Shown: positions 33,527-42,659 of the stretch, piece by piece
Layout: each line of letters opens with the position of its first letter
Numbering within the stretch: position 1 is the first letter of the stretch
DNA from: Nocardia rhizosphaerihabitans
GTDB lineage: Bacteria > Actinomycetota > Actinomycetes > Mycobacteriales > Mycobacteriaceae
Assembly: GCF_014646295.1 (NCBI RefSeq)
Contig: NZ_BMNE01000003.1
Span: 491,965-555,964 of the forward strand
Length of the DNA stretch: 64,000 nt
Direction of reading: 5' to 3'
Notes under the pieces: generated by a model
What the model was told of the DNA's origin: nothing
Databases searched by the model: none
The model's input: the letters and a program-made list of their open reading frames with translations, nothing else
Program-made: the position numbers and the translations under genes

Positions 33527-35466
33527 CGAGCGTGACCGTGGCGCCGCAGTGGGTGCCGACCGCGCAGGACATCGCCCAGGCGCGGATCACCGATTTCGCA
33601 CGGTTCGTGGAGTCGCGGCACGCGGTCTCGCTCCCGGACTACCGGACGCTGTGGCAGTGGTCGGTCGACGATCTGGCCGGGTTCTGGAGCGCCGTATGGG
33701 ACTACTTCGCGCTGGGGGAGCGGCCTGCGGTCGTGCTCGCGGACGCGGACATGCCTGGGGCGCGGTGGTTTCCGGGTGCCCGGCTGAACTACGTCGACCA
33801 GGTGATCCGGCAGGCGCGGACGGATCGGCCCGCGATCGTGTCGGTCGACGAGGGCGGCACGGTCACGGAGTTGTCGTGGGCCGAGATGCTGGGCCGGGCA
33901 GCCGGATTCGCGCGGACGCTGCGCGAACTAGGTGTCCGGCCCGGTGATCGGGTAGTCGGCTACCTGCCCGACATTCCCGAGGCGGTGATCGCGTTCCTGG
34001 CGACCGCGAGCCTCGGTGCCGTGTGGAGCGCCTGCGGGCAGGACTACACGGCAAAGGCCGCCCTGGACCGGTTGGGTCAGCTGGAACCGGTCGTGCTGGT
34101 GACCACCGACGGATACCGCTTCGGCGGTAAGGAGCACCACAAGGTCGCCGAAATCGAGGCACTGCGCGAGGGTCTGCCGGGACTGCGGGCGACGGTGCTG
34201 GTGTCGCGGCTGGGTGGCGGCATCGACGGTGCGCTCGACTGGGACGAGGCGAGTGCCGACGACGGCGCGCAGTGGCGCACCGAACGGGTGGCGTTCGATC
34301 ACCCGCTCTGGGTCCTGTACTCCTCGGGTACGACCGGCCTGCCGAAGGGCATCGTGCACGGCCACGGCGGGGTGCTGCTCGAACACCTCAAAGCGATGGC
34401 GCTGCAGTTCGATATCGGACCCGAGGACACCTTCTTCTGGTACACCAGCCCGAGCTGGATGATGTGGAACTTCCAGGTCGCCGGGCTGCTGGTCGGCGCG
34501 ACCATCGTCTGCTATCCGGGCAGCCCGACGGCCCCGAGGCCGGATGCGCTGTGGGAGCTGGCCGCCCAGCTGGGCGCGACGGTGCTCGGCGCCAGCCCCG
34601 GCTATGTCCTGGCGTGTGCGAAGGCCGACGCGGTCCCGCGGCACGACCACGACCTGTCCGCGTTGCGCCTGATCGGCATCACCGGTTCGGCGCTGCCTGC
34701 CAGCTCGTCGATCTGGTTGCGTGACAATGTCGGTGCCCACATCCCGGTCGCCTCGATCAGCGGCGGCACCGACGTCGTCTCGGCCTTCGCCGGCGGCGCA
34801 CCGACCGTCCCCGTCCGGCCGGGCGAGTTGTCCGCGCCGTATCTGGGCGTCGCCCTGGAAGCCTGGGACGACCAGGGTAAACCCGTCCACGGTGTCGTCG
34901 GTGAACTGGTCGTCACGAAACCCATGCCGTCGATGCCGATCCGCTTCTGGAACGACCCCGACGGATCCCGTTATCGCGCCGCCTATTTCGAGGACTACCC
35001 CGATGTCTGGCGTCACGGAGACTGGATCACGGTCACCGACCGGCACAGCGTCATCGTCCACGGCCGCTCGGATTCCACCCTGAACCGGCACGGCATCCGC
35101 ATGGGCAGCGCCGATATCTACCAGGCCGTCGAACAACTCCCCGACATCGTCGACTCCCTCGTCATCGGCGCCGAACAACCCGACGGCGGCTACTGGATGC
35201 CGCTGTTCGTCGTTCTCCCCACCGGCGCCACCCTCACCGATGCGATGAAAGCCGGCATCGCCGCCACCATCCGCACCGAAGTGTCCCCTCGCCACGTCCC
35301 CGACGAGATCATCGCCGCACCCGGCGTGCCTCGCACGAAAACCGGAAAGAAGCTGGAGGTCCCCATCAAGCGAATCCTGCAGGGCGCCACACCATCCCAG
35401 GTCCTCGACACCACCGCCATCGACCACCCGGCCCTGCTCGACTGGTACGCCCAGTTCCGTCGCTGA
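33523..35466 (+). CDS. Acetoacetyl-CoA synthetase
   Basis: A 647-residue ATP-dependent acetoacetate:CoA ligase of the acetyl-CoA-synthetase group. The N-terminal ARITDFARFVESRH and DYRTLWQWSVDDLAGFW are typical of AACS. The P-loop is YSSGTTGLPKGIVHG. GDWITVTDRHSVIVHGRSDS and NRHGIRMGSADIYQAVE mark the C-terminal domain, and the catalytic, acetylatable Lys is in PRTKTGKKLEVPIK. It turns acetoacetate into acetoacetyl-CoA for thiolysis or lipid synthesis. The start overlaps the BDH stop (ATGA). Confidence 0.93.
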   Translation: MTSVTVAPQWVPTAQDIAQARITDFARFVESRHAVSLPDYRTLWQWSVDDLAGFWSAVWDYFALGERPAVVLADADMPGARWFPGARLNYVDQVIRQARTDRPAIVSVDEGGTVTELSWAEMLGRAAGFARTLRELGVRPGDRVVGYLPDIPEAVIAFLATASLGAVWSACGQDYTAKAALDRLGQLEPVVLVTTDGYRFGGKEHHKVAEIEALREGLPGLRATVLVSRLGGGIDGALDWDEASADDGAQWRTERVAFDHPLWVLYSSGTTGLPKGIVHGHGGVLLEHLKAMALQFDIGPEDTFFWYTSPSWMMWNFQVAGLLVGATIVCYPGSPTAPRPDALWELAAQLGATVLGASPGYVLACAKADAVPRHDHDLSALRLIGITGSALPASSSIWLRDNVGAHIPVASISGGTDVVSAFAGGAPTVPVRPGELSAPYLGVALEAWDDQGKPVHGVVGELVVTKPMPSMPIRFWNDPDGSRYRAAYFEDYPDVWRHGDWITVTDRHSVIVHGRSDSTLNRHGIRMGSADIYQAVEQLPDIVDSLVIGAEQPDGGYWMPLFVVLPTGATLTDAMKAGIAATIRTEVSPRHVPDEIIAAPGVPRTKTGKKLEVPIKRILQGATPSQVLDTTAIDHPALLDWYAQFRR

Positions 35467-35720
35467 GCTACCCGAACCAGCCTGAGACCGTGTCCCAGGT
35501 GGTTCTGATTCGTTGAAGGTGCGTCGGAACTGGTCTTGCCCCATGGGGCCGACTCAGGCGGTCGCGGGACGTTGCTATTGGATAGCCTGATCAGGCTCGG
35601 TCTGAGGGTGCGCGCCGCATACATCCGGGCGCGGGGAGGGGCGGTGCGTAACGTGCTGGACGCCGGAGCCGACCGCAATGGTGTGGGCTGGACTATCGAG
35701 GACGGGACGGCGGGCGCGTG

Positions 35721-36599
35721 ATGGTCGGTCGAATGAGACGAACAGTCGTGGTGGCAGGGGCCGCGGGTTTCCTCGGCCTGCTCGGATACGGCGGGGTCGC
35801 GGACGCTGAGCCGACCCGCGTTACCAGTGGCGAGATCAACATGGCGGGGATTCCCGGCGGAGATCGTTTCGCGAACGGCGACGGTGCCCGGTTGGTTGCC
35901 GACCCGCCAGACCATGGCCATGGGGGTGGTAGTGGCATCGGTAATCAGGGTAATGGGGGCGGAGACAACGGCAATAGCGGGAATCAGAACCCCGGCAGCG
36001 GCAATGGCAATCAGGGTAACGGGAAAGGCAATCAGGGCAACAACGGGAATCAGAACCCTGGTAGCGGAAACGGTAATCAGGGTAACGGGGGCGGTAACCA
36101 GGGCAACAACCCGAACCCGGGCGATGCACCCGAGCCCGAAGCGCCTGCCGAAGAGCCTGCTCCCGAAGGTCTGGCCCCCGATGCGCCGTCCGCGCCGGCA
36201 CAACCCGAACCGGAGGCCACCGACCCGGAGACCACCGACCCGGAGGCTACCGAACCGGGGGGTCCGTCGGAACCGGGGAGTTCACCCGGCGGCGGCAGTG
36301 CACCGCCCGCGGGATCGGCACCGGGCGGTGAGTCACCCGCAGCACCGGCGCCCGGCGGAGCAGGTGATCCACCCGCGGCGCAGATACCGGCCGGTGGTGC
36401 GTCGGTTCCCGTGCAAAATGTCAGGCCCGCCGGCGACACGGACGTCCTCCCGGCGCCAGATCTGCTCTCGGTGATCGGCGGCCTCATCGCACTGGGGCTC
36501 GCCGGCGGTGGATCGGCCGCGGTGAGTTTTCAAGGCGCCGCACAGGCCCAAGCCCGCATCGACGCCGCGCGAGCCGAGTTCTTCGGACCGCGTTCGTGA
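35721..36599 (+). CDS. Secreted/anchored Asn-Gly-repeat, Pro-rich protein
   Basis: A 292-residue low-complexity exported protein. A signal peptide (MRRTVVVAGAAGFLGLLGYG, cleavage near ADAEP) is followed by about 60 residues of Asn/Gly/Gln repeats. A long Pro/Glu/Ala/Thr-rich stretch comes next, and a hydrophobic C-terminal helix (LLSVIGGLIALGLAGGGSAA) may anchor it. The layout is that of a wall-spanning stalk protein; no catalytic domain is present. ATG at 35721 is chosen; GTG at 35718 and ATG at 35733 are alternatives. It is ended by the strong terminator at 36614. Confidence 0.75.
   Translation: MVGRMRRTVVVAGAAGFLGLLGYGGVADAEPTRVTSGEINMAGIPGGDRFANGDGARLVADPPDHGHGGGSGIGNQGNGGGDNGNSGNQNPGSGNGNQGNGKGNQGNNGNQNPGSGNGNQGNGGGNQGNNPNPGDAPEPEAPAEEPAPEGLAPDAPSAPAQPEPEATDPETTDPEATEPGGPSEPGSSPGGGSAPPAGSAPGGESPAAPAPGGAGDPPAAQIPAGGASVPVQNVRPAGDTDVLPAPDLLSVIGGLIALGLAGGGSAAVSFQGAAQAQARIDAARAEFFGPRS
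35940..36119 (+). repeat. 66-bp in-frame tandem repeat
   Basis: About 2.7 copies of a 66-bp, 22-codon unit at 35940-36005, 36006-36071 and 36072 to about 36119. The unit reads GNQGNGxGNQGNNGNQNPGS and then GN. Copies differ at synonymous positions and a few residues, so the array is old enough to have diverged. Confidence 0.85.
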
Positions 36600-36613
36600 T
36601 CGTGACAGCGCTG

Positions 36614-36654
36614 TCCGTGCCCACCCGCTGATCGGCTGAGCGGGTGGGCACGGA
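36614..36654. terminator. Bidirectional hairpin terminator
   Basis: A perfect 16-bp stem: TCCGTGCCCACCCGCT at 36614-36629 and complement at 36639-36654, 9-nt loop. It lies between the convergent repeat-protein gene and the sulfotransferase operon. Confidence 0.85.
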
Positions 36655-36666
36655 TCCTTCGGTGGG

Positions 36667-37800
36667 TCAGGCGCCGAAGCGTTCGGCGACCATCTCCTCG
36701 GTGAGTCCGTAGTCGGCGAGTGAGTAGTGGTGGGTGGGTTTGCGGTCGCCGGTGCGGCTCTCGTTGTCGAGGGCGGTGATGGCGGTGCGGGCCTCGTCGG
36801 TGAAATCGGTGCCGATTCGGGTGTAGATGCCTTCGACGACACCGAACGGGTCGGCGCGCAGGTCGTCGAACTCGATGTCGATGAAGGTGGCGTCGGTGTG
36901 GCGGGCGCGGGCCGCGGTGAATTCGGAGAGGCCGCGGGCCCACAGGTCGAGCTGGGTGCGGCCGATGGTCTCGCCGGTGAAGGTGGTCGACCAGCCGCGG
37001 GTGGCGTGTTCGTTGAGGCTGCACACCGACGGGATGATGGTGGCCGGGTCGCGGTGGGTCTGGATGACGACGGCGTCCGGGTAGACGGCGAGCAGGGCAT
37101 CCAGACAGAACAGGTGGCTGGGGTTCTTGAGAACCCAGCGGCGGGTGTCGTTCATGCCGATCAGCTGCAGGTTGCGACGGTGGCGCGCGTAGGCGGGCGT
37201 CCAGTCCTGGCCGGCCAGCCACTGCGAGTAGCTCGGCACGTAGGCCAGGCATTCGTAGGAATGCGAGGTGCCCGACTGCCGCAGCAGCTGCCAGCATTCC
37301 TCCACGTCGGAGGCGCTCATGTAGTGCAGGCCCATGAATTCGGGGTTCTGCACCTGATGCTGCCGCAGGCCCGCGTCGATCTGCTGGTAGGCGGGATTGC
37401 TGTCCCAGGTTTCGCGCGGCGGACGCGGCTGCGGGAAGTCGGTCAGCCACATCTCCAGCCCCTGATTGGCCGGATCGGCCGCCAGCAGACGGTGCAGCGC
37501 GGTGGTACCGGTCCGGGGCAGACCGGTGACGAAGATCGGCCGGGTGACCGGTGTGTCGACATAACCGGGATTGGCCGCCCACGCGGCCTCACTCAACGCG
37601 CGAGCGACAAGCGTGCCGCGCAGGAAGAATCGCGACATCTTGCTGCCGAGCTCGGTGAGCCCGGCCTCGTCGCGATACGAGTCGAGCAGCACCTGCAACG
37701 CCTCGGTGTAGTCGTCGGTCCCGAAATCGGTGAGACCGGTGAGTTTGGTGGCTGAGGCGTGCAGGTCGGCCACGGTGCCGACATCGGTGCGCACGGTCAT
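36667..37800 (-). CDS. Sulfotransferase (PAPS-dependent family)
   Basis: A 377-residue cytosolic sulfotransferase-fold protein. The 5'-phosphosulfate loop TGLPRTGTTALHRLL begins near residue 92. The 3'-phosphate-binding region is in VVIQTHRDPATIIPSVCSL, and KNPSHLF carries the conserved Lys. It would transfer sulfate from PAPS to a hydroxyl on a lipid, sterol or glycan. It is the last gene of an operon that also makes PAPS (cysD, cysNC), which strongly supports a genuine sulfotransferase. The order DUF1214-SDR-sulfotransferase recalls M. tuberculosis Rv3531c-Rv3530c-Rv3529c. AGGAG lies upstream of the ATG at 37800. Confidence 0.9.
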   Translation of the reverse strand: MTVRTDVGTVADLHASATKLTGLTDFGTDDYTEALQVLLDSYRDEAGLTELGSKMSRFFLRGTLVARALSEAAWAANPGYVDTPVTRPIFVTGLPRTGTTALHRLLAADPANQGLEMWLTDFPQPRPPRETWDSNPAYQQIDAGLRQHQVQNPEFMGLHYMSASDVEECWQLLRQSGTSHSYECLAYVPSYSQWLAGQDWTPAYARHRRNLQLIGMNDTRRWVLKNPSHLFCLDALLAVYPDAVVIQTHRDPATIIPSVCSLNEHATRGWSTTFTGETIGRTQLDLWARGLSEFTAARARHTDATFIDIEFDDLRADPFGVVEGIYTRIGTDFTDEARTAITALDNESRTGDRKPTHHYSLADYGLTEEMVAERFGA

Positions 37801-37817
37801 CGAAGGAGACTCCTTGC

Positions 37818-38603
37818 TCAGTTGTGGTATTCGCCGCAGTTGACGTCGAGGGTCTGACCGGTGATCGCCGACGACCAGTCGGAGGCGAGAAACACCACGG
37901 CACGGGCGATCTCGTCGGGCTCGGGCAACCGCTTCAGGTCGGATTTCGAGGCGGTCTGTTCGTAGACCTGCTCGACGGTGATGCCGTACTTCTCGGCGAC
38001 CTGACCGAAGTACCACTTCAGCTGATCGGTCCAGATATAGCCGGGCAGCACGCTGTTGACCCGCACGCCTTTGCCGCCGAGCTCGGTGGCCAGGGTCTGC
38101 GACATGGCCAGCAGCGCGGCCTTGGTGAGTTTGTAGCTGCCGTACCGCGGTTCGGAATGCCGCACGACCATCGAATTGATCATCACCACAGCGCCTTTGG
38201 ACTCGGCGAGAGCGGGCGTGAACGCCTGCGTCATCCGCAGGCCGCCCAGCACCGTCATGTCGAGGCTCGAGCGGATATGGTCGAAGTCGGTGCGGTCCAG
38301 CGGTTTCATCGACGGCACGGAGAACGCGTTGTTCACCAGCGCGTCGACCCGCCCGAATGTCTCGACGGTCTTCGCCACCAGATTCTGGACCGCCGCCTCG
38401 TCGGTGATATCGGTCGGCACGCTCAGCGTGGCGCCACCGGCAGCCTCGATCTCGGCGGCCACCTCGAGCAGCCGCGATTCGGTCCGCGCCGCCAGCACGA
38501 CCGTCGCGCCCGCGGCAGCGGCCTCGAGGCAGATCGAGCGGCCGAGCCCGGGGCCGACCCCGGACACGACGACGACTTTTCCATCCAACAGTGCCCCGCT
38601 CAT
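37818..38603 (-). CDS. Short-chain dehydrogenase/reductase of the sulfation operon
   Basis: A 261-residue classical SDR: VVVSGVGPGLGRSICLEAA for the coenzyme, NNAFSVPS in the NNAG position, and INSMVVRHSEPRYGSYKLTK for the catalytic Ser/Tyr/Lys. The NNA(F) variant and YKLTK active site are shared with the Rv3530c-type enzymes I recall. It probably makes or consumes the hydroxyl that is sulfated. The ATG at 38603 overlaps the DUF1214 stop (ATGA). The sulfotransferase starts 17 bp downstream with its own ribosome site. Confidence 0.88.
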   Translation of the reverse strand: MSGALLDGKVVVVSGVGPGLGRSICLEAAAAGATVVLAARTESRLLEVAAEIEAAGGATLSVPTDITDEAAVQNLVAKTVETFGRVDALVNNAFSVPSMKPLDRTDFDHIRSSLDMTVLGGLRMTQAFTPALAESKGAVVMINSMVVRHSEPRYGSYKLTKAALLAMSQTLATELGGKGVRVNSVLPGYIWTDQLKWYFGQVAEKYGITVEQVYEQTASKSDLKRLPEPDEIARAVVFLASDWSSAITGQTLDVNCGEYHN

Positions 38604-39817
38604 CCCAACATCCTTTCGGCGAAAGCCCGCTGCCGGGCGGCGATCCGGTCACGCCAGCCGGCGGCGTCGATCCGGTTGTGTTCGATATGGGGGAGGTGCT
38701 GGGCGACCTCGGTGACCGGCACTAGGGCGACGGTCGGGCCGTCGGCCTCGGTCATCGGCCGGTCGGTGCGCTGCCACCGGAACTGCAGGATGCCGCGCGT
38801 GCGGCCGGTGGTCTCGATCCAGTTCGCGATGCCGGGATCCTGCTTGCTCACCACCATCCGGATCATGCCGTCCGGATCCACCTGCGCCTGTGCGTGATTG
38901 AGGCTGGTCTGGTGGTTGACGTAGTCCAGGGAGATGTACCAGAGGCTGCCCAGCTGGAAACCCTGATACGGCGCATCCGATTTCGGGACGGTGATCACCA
39001 GCGCCTGATCGTCGGCGAGATCGAAATGGCCCACCGAGGAGTATTGGGTGCTCAGCCCGCCCGGGGTCAACCTGGGCGCGGTGAGGGTGTTCACCGGCAG
39101 GTCCAGATAGAACCACTTCGGGAAGTTGAACCAGGTGTGCACCCGCGTGAGCAGCATCTTCGCGGCGGCACCGTAGCGTTTGCGCATCCGCGCCAGATCC
39201 GGCTCGACCGGCGCGGTGCCGATCGTGTCGACCCGCTCGATACGGATCGAGCCCTTGCGTTCGGTCCAGTCGCTGTAGACCTCACGCACGGCCAGCATCG
39301 ACGCGCCCTCGCCGAGGGTGAAGTAGCCGGGACCCGCGTCCGGCTTGGCGGGGCCGAAGCGGATCGAGAAGCTGCCGTCCTCGGCGATCGGAATCCGCCG
39401 ATCGTCGAAGGCGTCTTCACCGCCGGGGACATCGGTCGCGGTGTAATCGCCCTTGAGCACTTGGAAACTGAGGTCGACGGTGGTGCCGCGCACGCCGCTC
39501 ACCACATACTCGGCGTCGGGTTCGATGTTGGCGTGGTAGTAGAGCGTGTCCGGATTGTCCAAGCCCATCTTGGCGTACGGCCCGGTCGAGGACACGAAAT
39601 ACGGATGGCTGGTGCCGTGCGCGCCGGAGAGCCGCAGGCAGGCGGCGACACTCGCGGCGAGGTAGTCGTAGCCCTCGGCGAGATCGGCCTCGCTACGTAC
39701 GAATTCGGCGCCGGCGATGAGCTTTTCGGCCTGGGCCACCGCGGCCGTGAACGGCGCGGTGAGTGGCTCCGGTGGCGCGGTGCTCCCGGCTTCGGTGGCG
39801 GTACTGGAGTGGGTCAA
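38600..39817 (-). CDS. DUF1214-domain protein of the sulfation operon
   Basis: A 405-residue protein without a signal peptide or TM helices. The N-terminal half contains GLDNPDTLYYHANIEPDAEYVVSG, the DUF1214/DUF1254-like beta-rich core. The C-terminal half has GHFDLADDQALVITVP, YQGFQLGSLWYISLDYVNHQ and TTGRTRGILQFRWQR. No enzyme activity is established for such domains; they often sit beside SDRs, P450s or sulfotransferases in actinobacteria. Its ATG overlaps the cysNC stop and its stop overlaps the SDR start. It is therefore an integral part of the pathway, perhaps binding the lipid substrate. Confidence 0.85.
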   Translation of the reverse strand: MTHSSTATEAGSTAPPEPLTAPFTAAVAQAEKLIAGAEFVRSEADLAEGYDYLAASVAACLRLSGAHGTSHPYFVSSTGPYAKMGLDNPDTLYYHANIEPDAEYVVSGVRGTTVDLSFQVLKGDYTATDVPGGEDAFDDRRIPIAEDGSFSIRFGPAKPDAGPGYFTLGEGASMLAVREVYSDWTERKGSIRIERVDTIGTAPVEPDLARMRKRYGAAAKMLLTRVHTWFNFPKWFYLDLPVNTLTAPRLTPGGLSTQYSSVGHFDLADDQALVITVPKSDAPYQGFQLGSLWYISLDYVNHQTSLNHAQAQVDPDGMIRMVVSKQDPGIANWIETTGRTRGILQFRWQRTDRPMTEADGPTVALVPVTEVAQHLPHIEHNRIDAAGWRDRIAARQRAFAERMLG

Positions 39818-41667
39818 CGGTCTGCGATTCCTAGCTCTCGGAGGATATGGGCGGCGATGTCGGCGGGAGAGCCGAGATCGGGGGTGATGACGAGATCGGC
39901 GTGCTCGGGTCGTTCGTAAGGCGAGCTGATGCCGGTGAAACCGGGCAACTCACCGGCGCGCGCCTTGGCATAGAGCCCCTTGGGGTCACGCCGTTCGCAT
40001 TCCGGCAGCGGCGTGTCGACGAAGACCTCGTGGAACGGCAACGTCCGCTCGGCGTGCGTGGTGCGCGCGCGGGTGCGCTGCTCGGCGAACGGGCTGATCA
40101 CCGACACGATGGCGATCGCACCCGAATCGGCGAACAGTGCCGCGACCTCAGCGACCCGGCGCACGTTCTCGTCCCGGTCGGCGGGGGAGAAGCCGAGACC
40201 GGCGTTGAGGCCGTGCCGCAGATTGTCACCGTCGAGTAGATAGGCGGCGCGACCCGCCGCGACCAGTTGACGTTCCACCTCGACCGCGATGGTCGACTTC
40301 CCCGAGCCCGACAGGCCGGTCAGCCAGATCGTGGCCCCGGAGTGTGCGCGATCGTCGCGGGTCACCGCCGAGCGGTGCCAGACCACCGTCGCCGGTGCGG
40401 CGTGCGCCCCGGTATCGCGGCCGGTGACCATGCCCGCGGCGACTGTCTGATCGGTCACCGGGTCGATCAGGATGAAACTGCCGGTCCGCCGGTTCTCCCG
40501 GTACAGATCGAACAGCAGCGGCTGCCTGCTGCGCAGCCGGACCCGGGCGATGTCGTTGAGCGACAACGCTTCCACGTCCTCGACCCGGTGCAAGGTGTTG
40601 ACATCGAGCCGGTACTCGATGGCGGTGACTTCCGCGGGCGAGGTCTGCGCCGCGGTGCGCACCAGATACCGTGCGCCTTCGCGCAATTGCGTGGTCTCGG
40701 AGAACCAGCACACCATCGCGTCCAGATCGGCGCCCTGCTGCGGGCGATTACCCGGCCGGGCCAGCAGATCACCGCGGCCGATATCGATCTCGTCGTCGAG
40801 CGTCAGCGAGATCGCCATCCCGGTGAACGCCTCGTCGACCTTGGTGCCACCCGGCCCCCAGATCTCGCGCACCCGCGAGGAATGTCCGGCGGGCAGCACC
40901 ACCACCTCGTCACCCGGCTTGAAGATGCCGCCTGCGACGGTGCCCGCGTAGCTGCGATGATCGAGGCCCTGCTGCGCCCGGATGACGTACTGGATCGGCA
41001 ATCGCGCGTCGATGAGATTGCGGTCCGAGGCGATGTGCACGTCCTCGAGGTGGCGCAGCAACGGCGGTCCGGGATACCAGTCCATATGTTCGGAGCTTTC
41101 GACGACATTGTCGCCGAGCAGAGCCGAGACGGGCACGAAGCTCAGGTCGCCGACCGTCAATTTCGCGGCGAAGGCGGCGAATTCGGTGCGGATCTCCTCG
41201 AACCGCTCCTGCGACCAGTCGACCAGATCCATCTTGTTCACGCACACCACCAGGTGCGGCACCCCGAGCAACGTGGCGAGGAAGGCGTGTCTGCGGGTCT
41301 GCTCGGACACCCCGGTGCGGGCGTCGACCAGGATCAGCGCGAGGTCGGCGGTGGACGCGCCGGTGACCATATTGCGGGTGTACTGCACATGGCCCGGGGT
41401 GTCGGCGATGACGAACTTGCGCCGCGGTGTCGTCACATAGCGGTAGGCGACATCGATGGTGATGCCCTGCTCGCGCTCGGCGCGCAGCCCGTCGGTGACG
41501 AGGGCGAGATCTGCCGAGTCGCCGCCGCGTTCGGTGCTGACCCGCTCGATCGCGGCCAGTTGGTCGTCGAACAGCGACTTGGAGTCGTAGAGCAGCCTGC
41601 CGATGAGGGTCGACTTGCCGTCGTCGACGCTGCCCGCGGTCGCCAGGCGTAACAGGTTGCGGCTCAT
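39814..41667 (-). CDS. cysNC: Sulfate adenylyltransferase large subunit/APS kinase fusion
   Basis: A 617-residue bifunctional enzyme. The N-terminal EF-Tu-like GTPase (P-loop AGSVDDGKST, residues 11-20; DTPGH; NKMD) drives APS formation with CysD. The C-terminal APS kinase (P-loop GLSGSGKST, 451-459; DGDNLRHGLNAGLGFS; FTGISSPYE) phosphorylates APS to PAPS. The ATG at 41667 overlaps the cysD stop by one base; the frame is open further upstream but antisense-like. The presence of the kinase domain means the operon makes the sulfotransferase donor PAPS. It may also serve assimilation. Confidence 0.95.
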   Translation of the reverse strand: MSRNLLRLATAGSVDDGKSTLIGRLLYDSKSLFDDQLAAIERVSTERGGDSADLALVTDGLRAEREQGITIDVAYRYVTTPRRKFVIADTPGHVQYTRNMVTGASTADLALILVDARTGVSEQTRRHAFLATLLGVPHLVVCVNKMDLVDWSQERFEEIRTEFAAFAAKLTVGDLSFVPVSALLGDNVVESSEHMDWYPGPPLLRHLEDVHIASDRNLIDARLPIQYVIRAQQGLDHRSYAGTVAGGIFKPGDEVVVLPAGHSSRVREIWGPGGTKVDEAFTGMAISLTLDDEIDIGRGDLLARPGNRPQQGADLDAMVCWFSETTQLREGARYLVRTAAQTSPAEVTAIEYRLDVNTLHRVEDVEALSLNDIARVRLRSRQPLLFDLYRENRRTGSFILIDPVTDQTVAAGMVTGRDTGAHAAPATVVWHRSAVTRDDRAHSGATIWLTGLSGSGKSTIAVEVERQLVAAGRAAYLLDGDNLRHGLNAGLGFSPADRDENVRRVAEVAALFADSGAIAIVSVISPFAEQRTRARTTHAERTLPFHEVFVDTPLPECERRDPKGLYAKARAGELPGFTGISSPYERPEHADLVITPDLGSPADIAAHILRELGIADR

Positions 41668-42572
41668 CAGAAGTAGCCCTCTCGCTTGCGGTCTTCCATG
41701 CCGGTCTCGGAGATCCGGTCGTCGGCGCGGGTGGCGCCGCGCTCGGTCAGCCGGGTGGCGGCGGTCTCGGCGATCACCTTCGCCGCGGTGTCCGCCTCGC
41801 TCTCCACGCACCCGGTGCAGGTGGCGTCGCCGACGGTGCGGAAGCGCACAGTCGCCTCGAACGTGTGCTCACCTGGTTGCGGGGTGATGAATCGGCCTGC
41901 CGACAACAGCATGCCGTCGCGTTCGACGACCTGGCGCCGATGCGCGTAGTACAGCGTCGGCAGCTCGACGGCCTCGCGGTCGATGTACTCCCAGATGTCG
42001 AGCTCGGTCCAGTTCGACAGCGGGAACACCCGGATGTGCTCGCCCTTCTGATGGCGCCCGTTGTAGAGGTTCCACACCTCGGGGCGCTGCGCCCGCGGAT
42101 CCCACTCGCCGAAACGGTTGCGGAAGCTGAACACCCGCTCCTTGGCCCGCGCCTTCTCCTCGTCGCGGCGCGCGCCACCGAAGACGGCGTCGAAGCGGTG
42201 CTCGCCGATCGCCCGCAGCAAGGTGGTGGTCTGCAACGGATTACGGGTCCCGCCGGGGCGCTCCACCGAGCGGCCGGCGTCGATGTCGTCCTGGACCCGC
42301 GCGACCAGCAGCCGCGCGCCGGTGCGGTCGGCGGTCCGGTCGCGGAACTCGATCACCTCGTCGAAATTGTGCCCGGTGTCCACATGCAGCAGCGGAAACG
42401 GCAGCGGCGCGGGCCAGAAGGCCCGTCGCGCCAGGTGCAACAGCACCGCCGAATCCTTGCCGCCGGAAAACAACAGCACCGGCCGCTCGAACGTGGCCGC
42501 CACCTCCCGGAAGATGTGCACCGACTCGGCCTCCAAGGCCGCCAGATGCGACAGCTCGTACCCCGTCTGCAC
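41667..42572 (-). CDS. cysD: Sulfate adenylyltransferase small subunit
   Basis: A 301-residue ATP sulfurylase catalytic subunit. The PP-loop is LLFSGGKDSAVLLHLA, then HVDTGHNFDEVIEFRD and FGGARRDEEKARAKER. RQVVERDGMLL and the C-terminal KREGYF are typical. With CysN it forms adenosine 5'-phosphosulfate from ATP and sulfate. It is the first gene of the operon ending in the sulfotransferase. Its start faces the IclR regulator across an 87-bp AT-rich spacer containing a palindrome. Confidence 0.95.
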   Translation of the reverse strand: MQTGYELSHLAALEAESVHIFREVAATFERPVLLFSGGKDSAVLLHLARRAFWPAPLPFPLLHVDTGHNFDEVIEFRDRTADRTGARLLVARVQDDIDAGRSVERPGGTRNPLQTTTLLRAIGEHRFDAVFGGARRDEEKARAKERVFSFRNRFGEWDPRAQRPEVWNLYNGRHQKGEHIRVFPLSNWTELDIWEYIDREAVELPTLYYAHRRQVVERDGMLLSAGRFITPQPGEHTFEATVRFRTVGDATCTGCVESEADTAAKVIAETAATRLTERGATRADDRISETGMEDRKREGYF

Positions 42573-42629
42573 TGTTCACCCACTTCGTTCGCTGCTCCGG
42601 CGGTCGGACTTCCACCGCCGGGTTGCATT

Positions 42630-42643
42630 GTCGAATATTCGAC
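42630..42643. promoter_or_regulatory. Palindrome between cysD and iclR
   Basis: A perfect 14-bp palindrome, GTCGAATATTCGAC, in an AT-rich spacer. A related degenerate element, TTGTTCGATATTG, follows at 42648-42660 and abuts the IclR start. The position suits an IclR dimer controlling both the sulfation operon and itself. Confidence 0.6.
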
Positions 42644-42659
42644 GCTATTGTTCGATATT

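Noticed and set aside
33928..35544. A 538-codon open frame antisense to acetoacetyl-CoA synthetase
   Set aside because: Gly/Asp-rich shadow frame with no start context; the sense gene is unambiguous.
35536..35721. Small open frame ahead of the repeat-protein gene
   Set aside because: Sixty-one codons with no family resemblance and no clear ribosome site; it could be a leader peptide, but nothing supports it.
35940..36119. Possible CRISPR-like array
   Set aside because: The repeats are contiguous, in frame and encode a protein repeat; there are no spacers.
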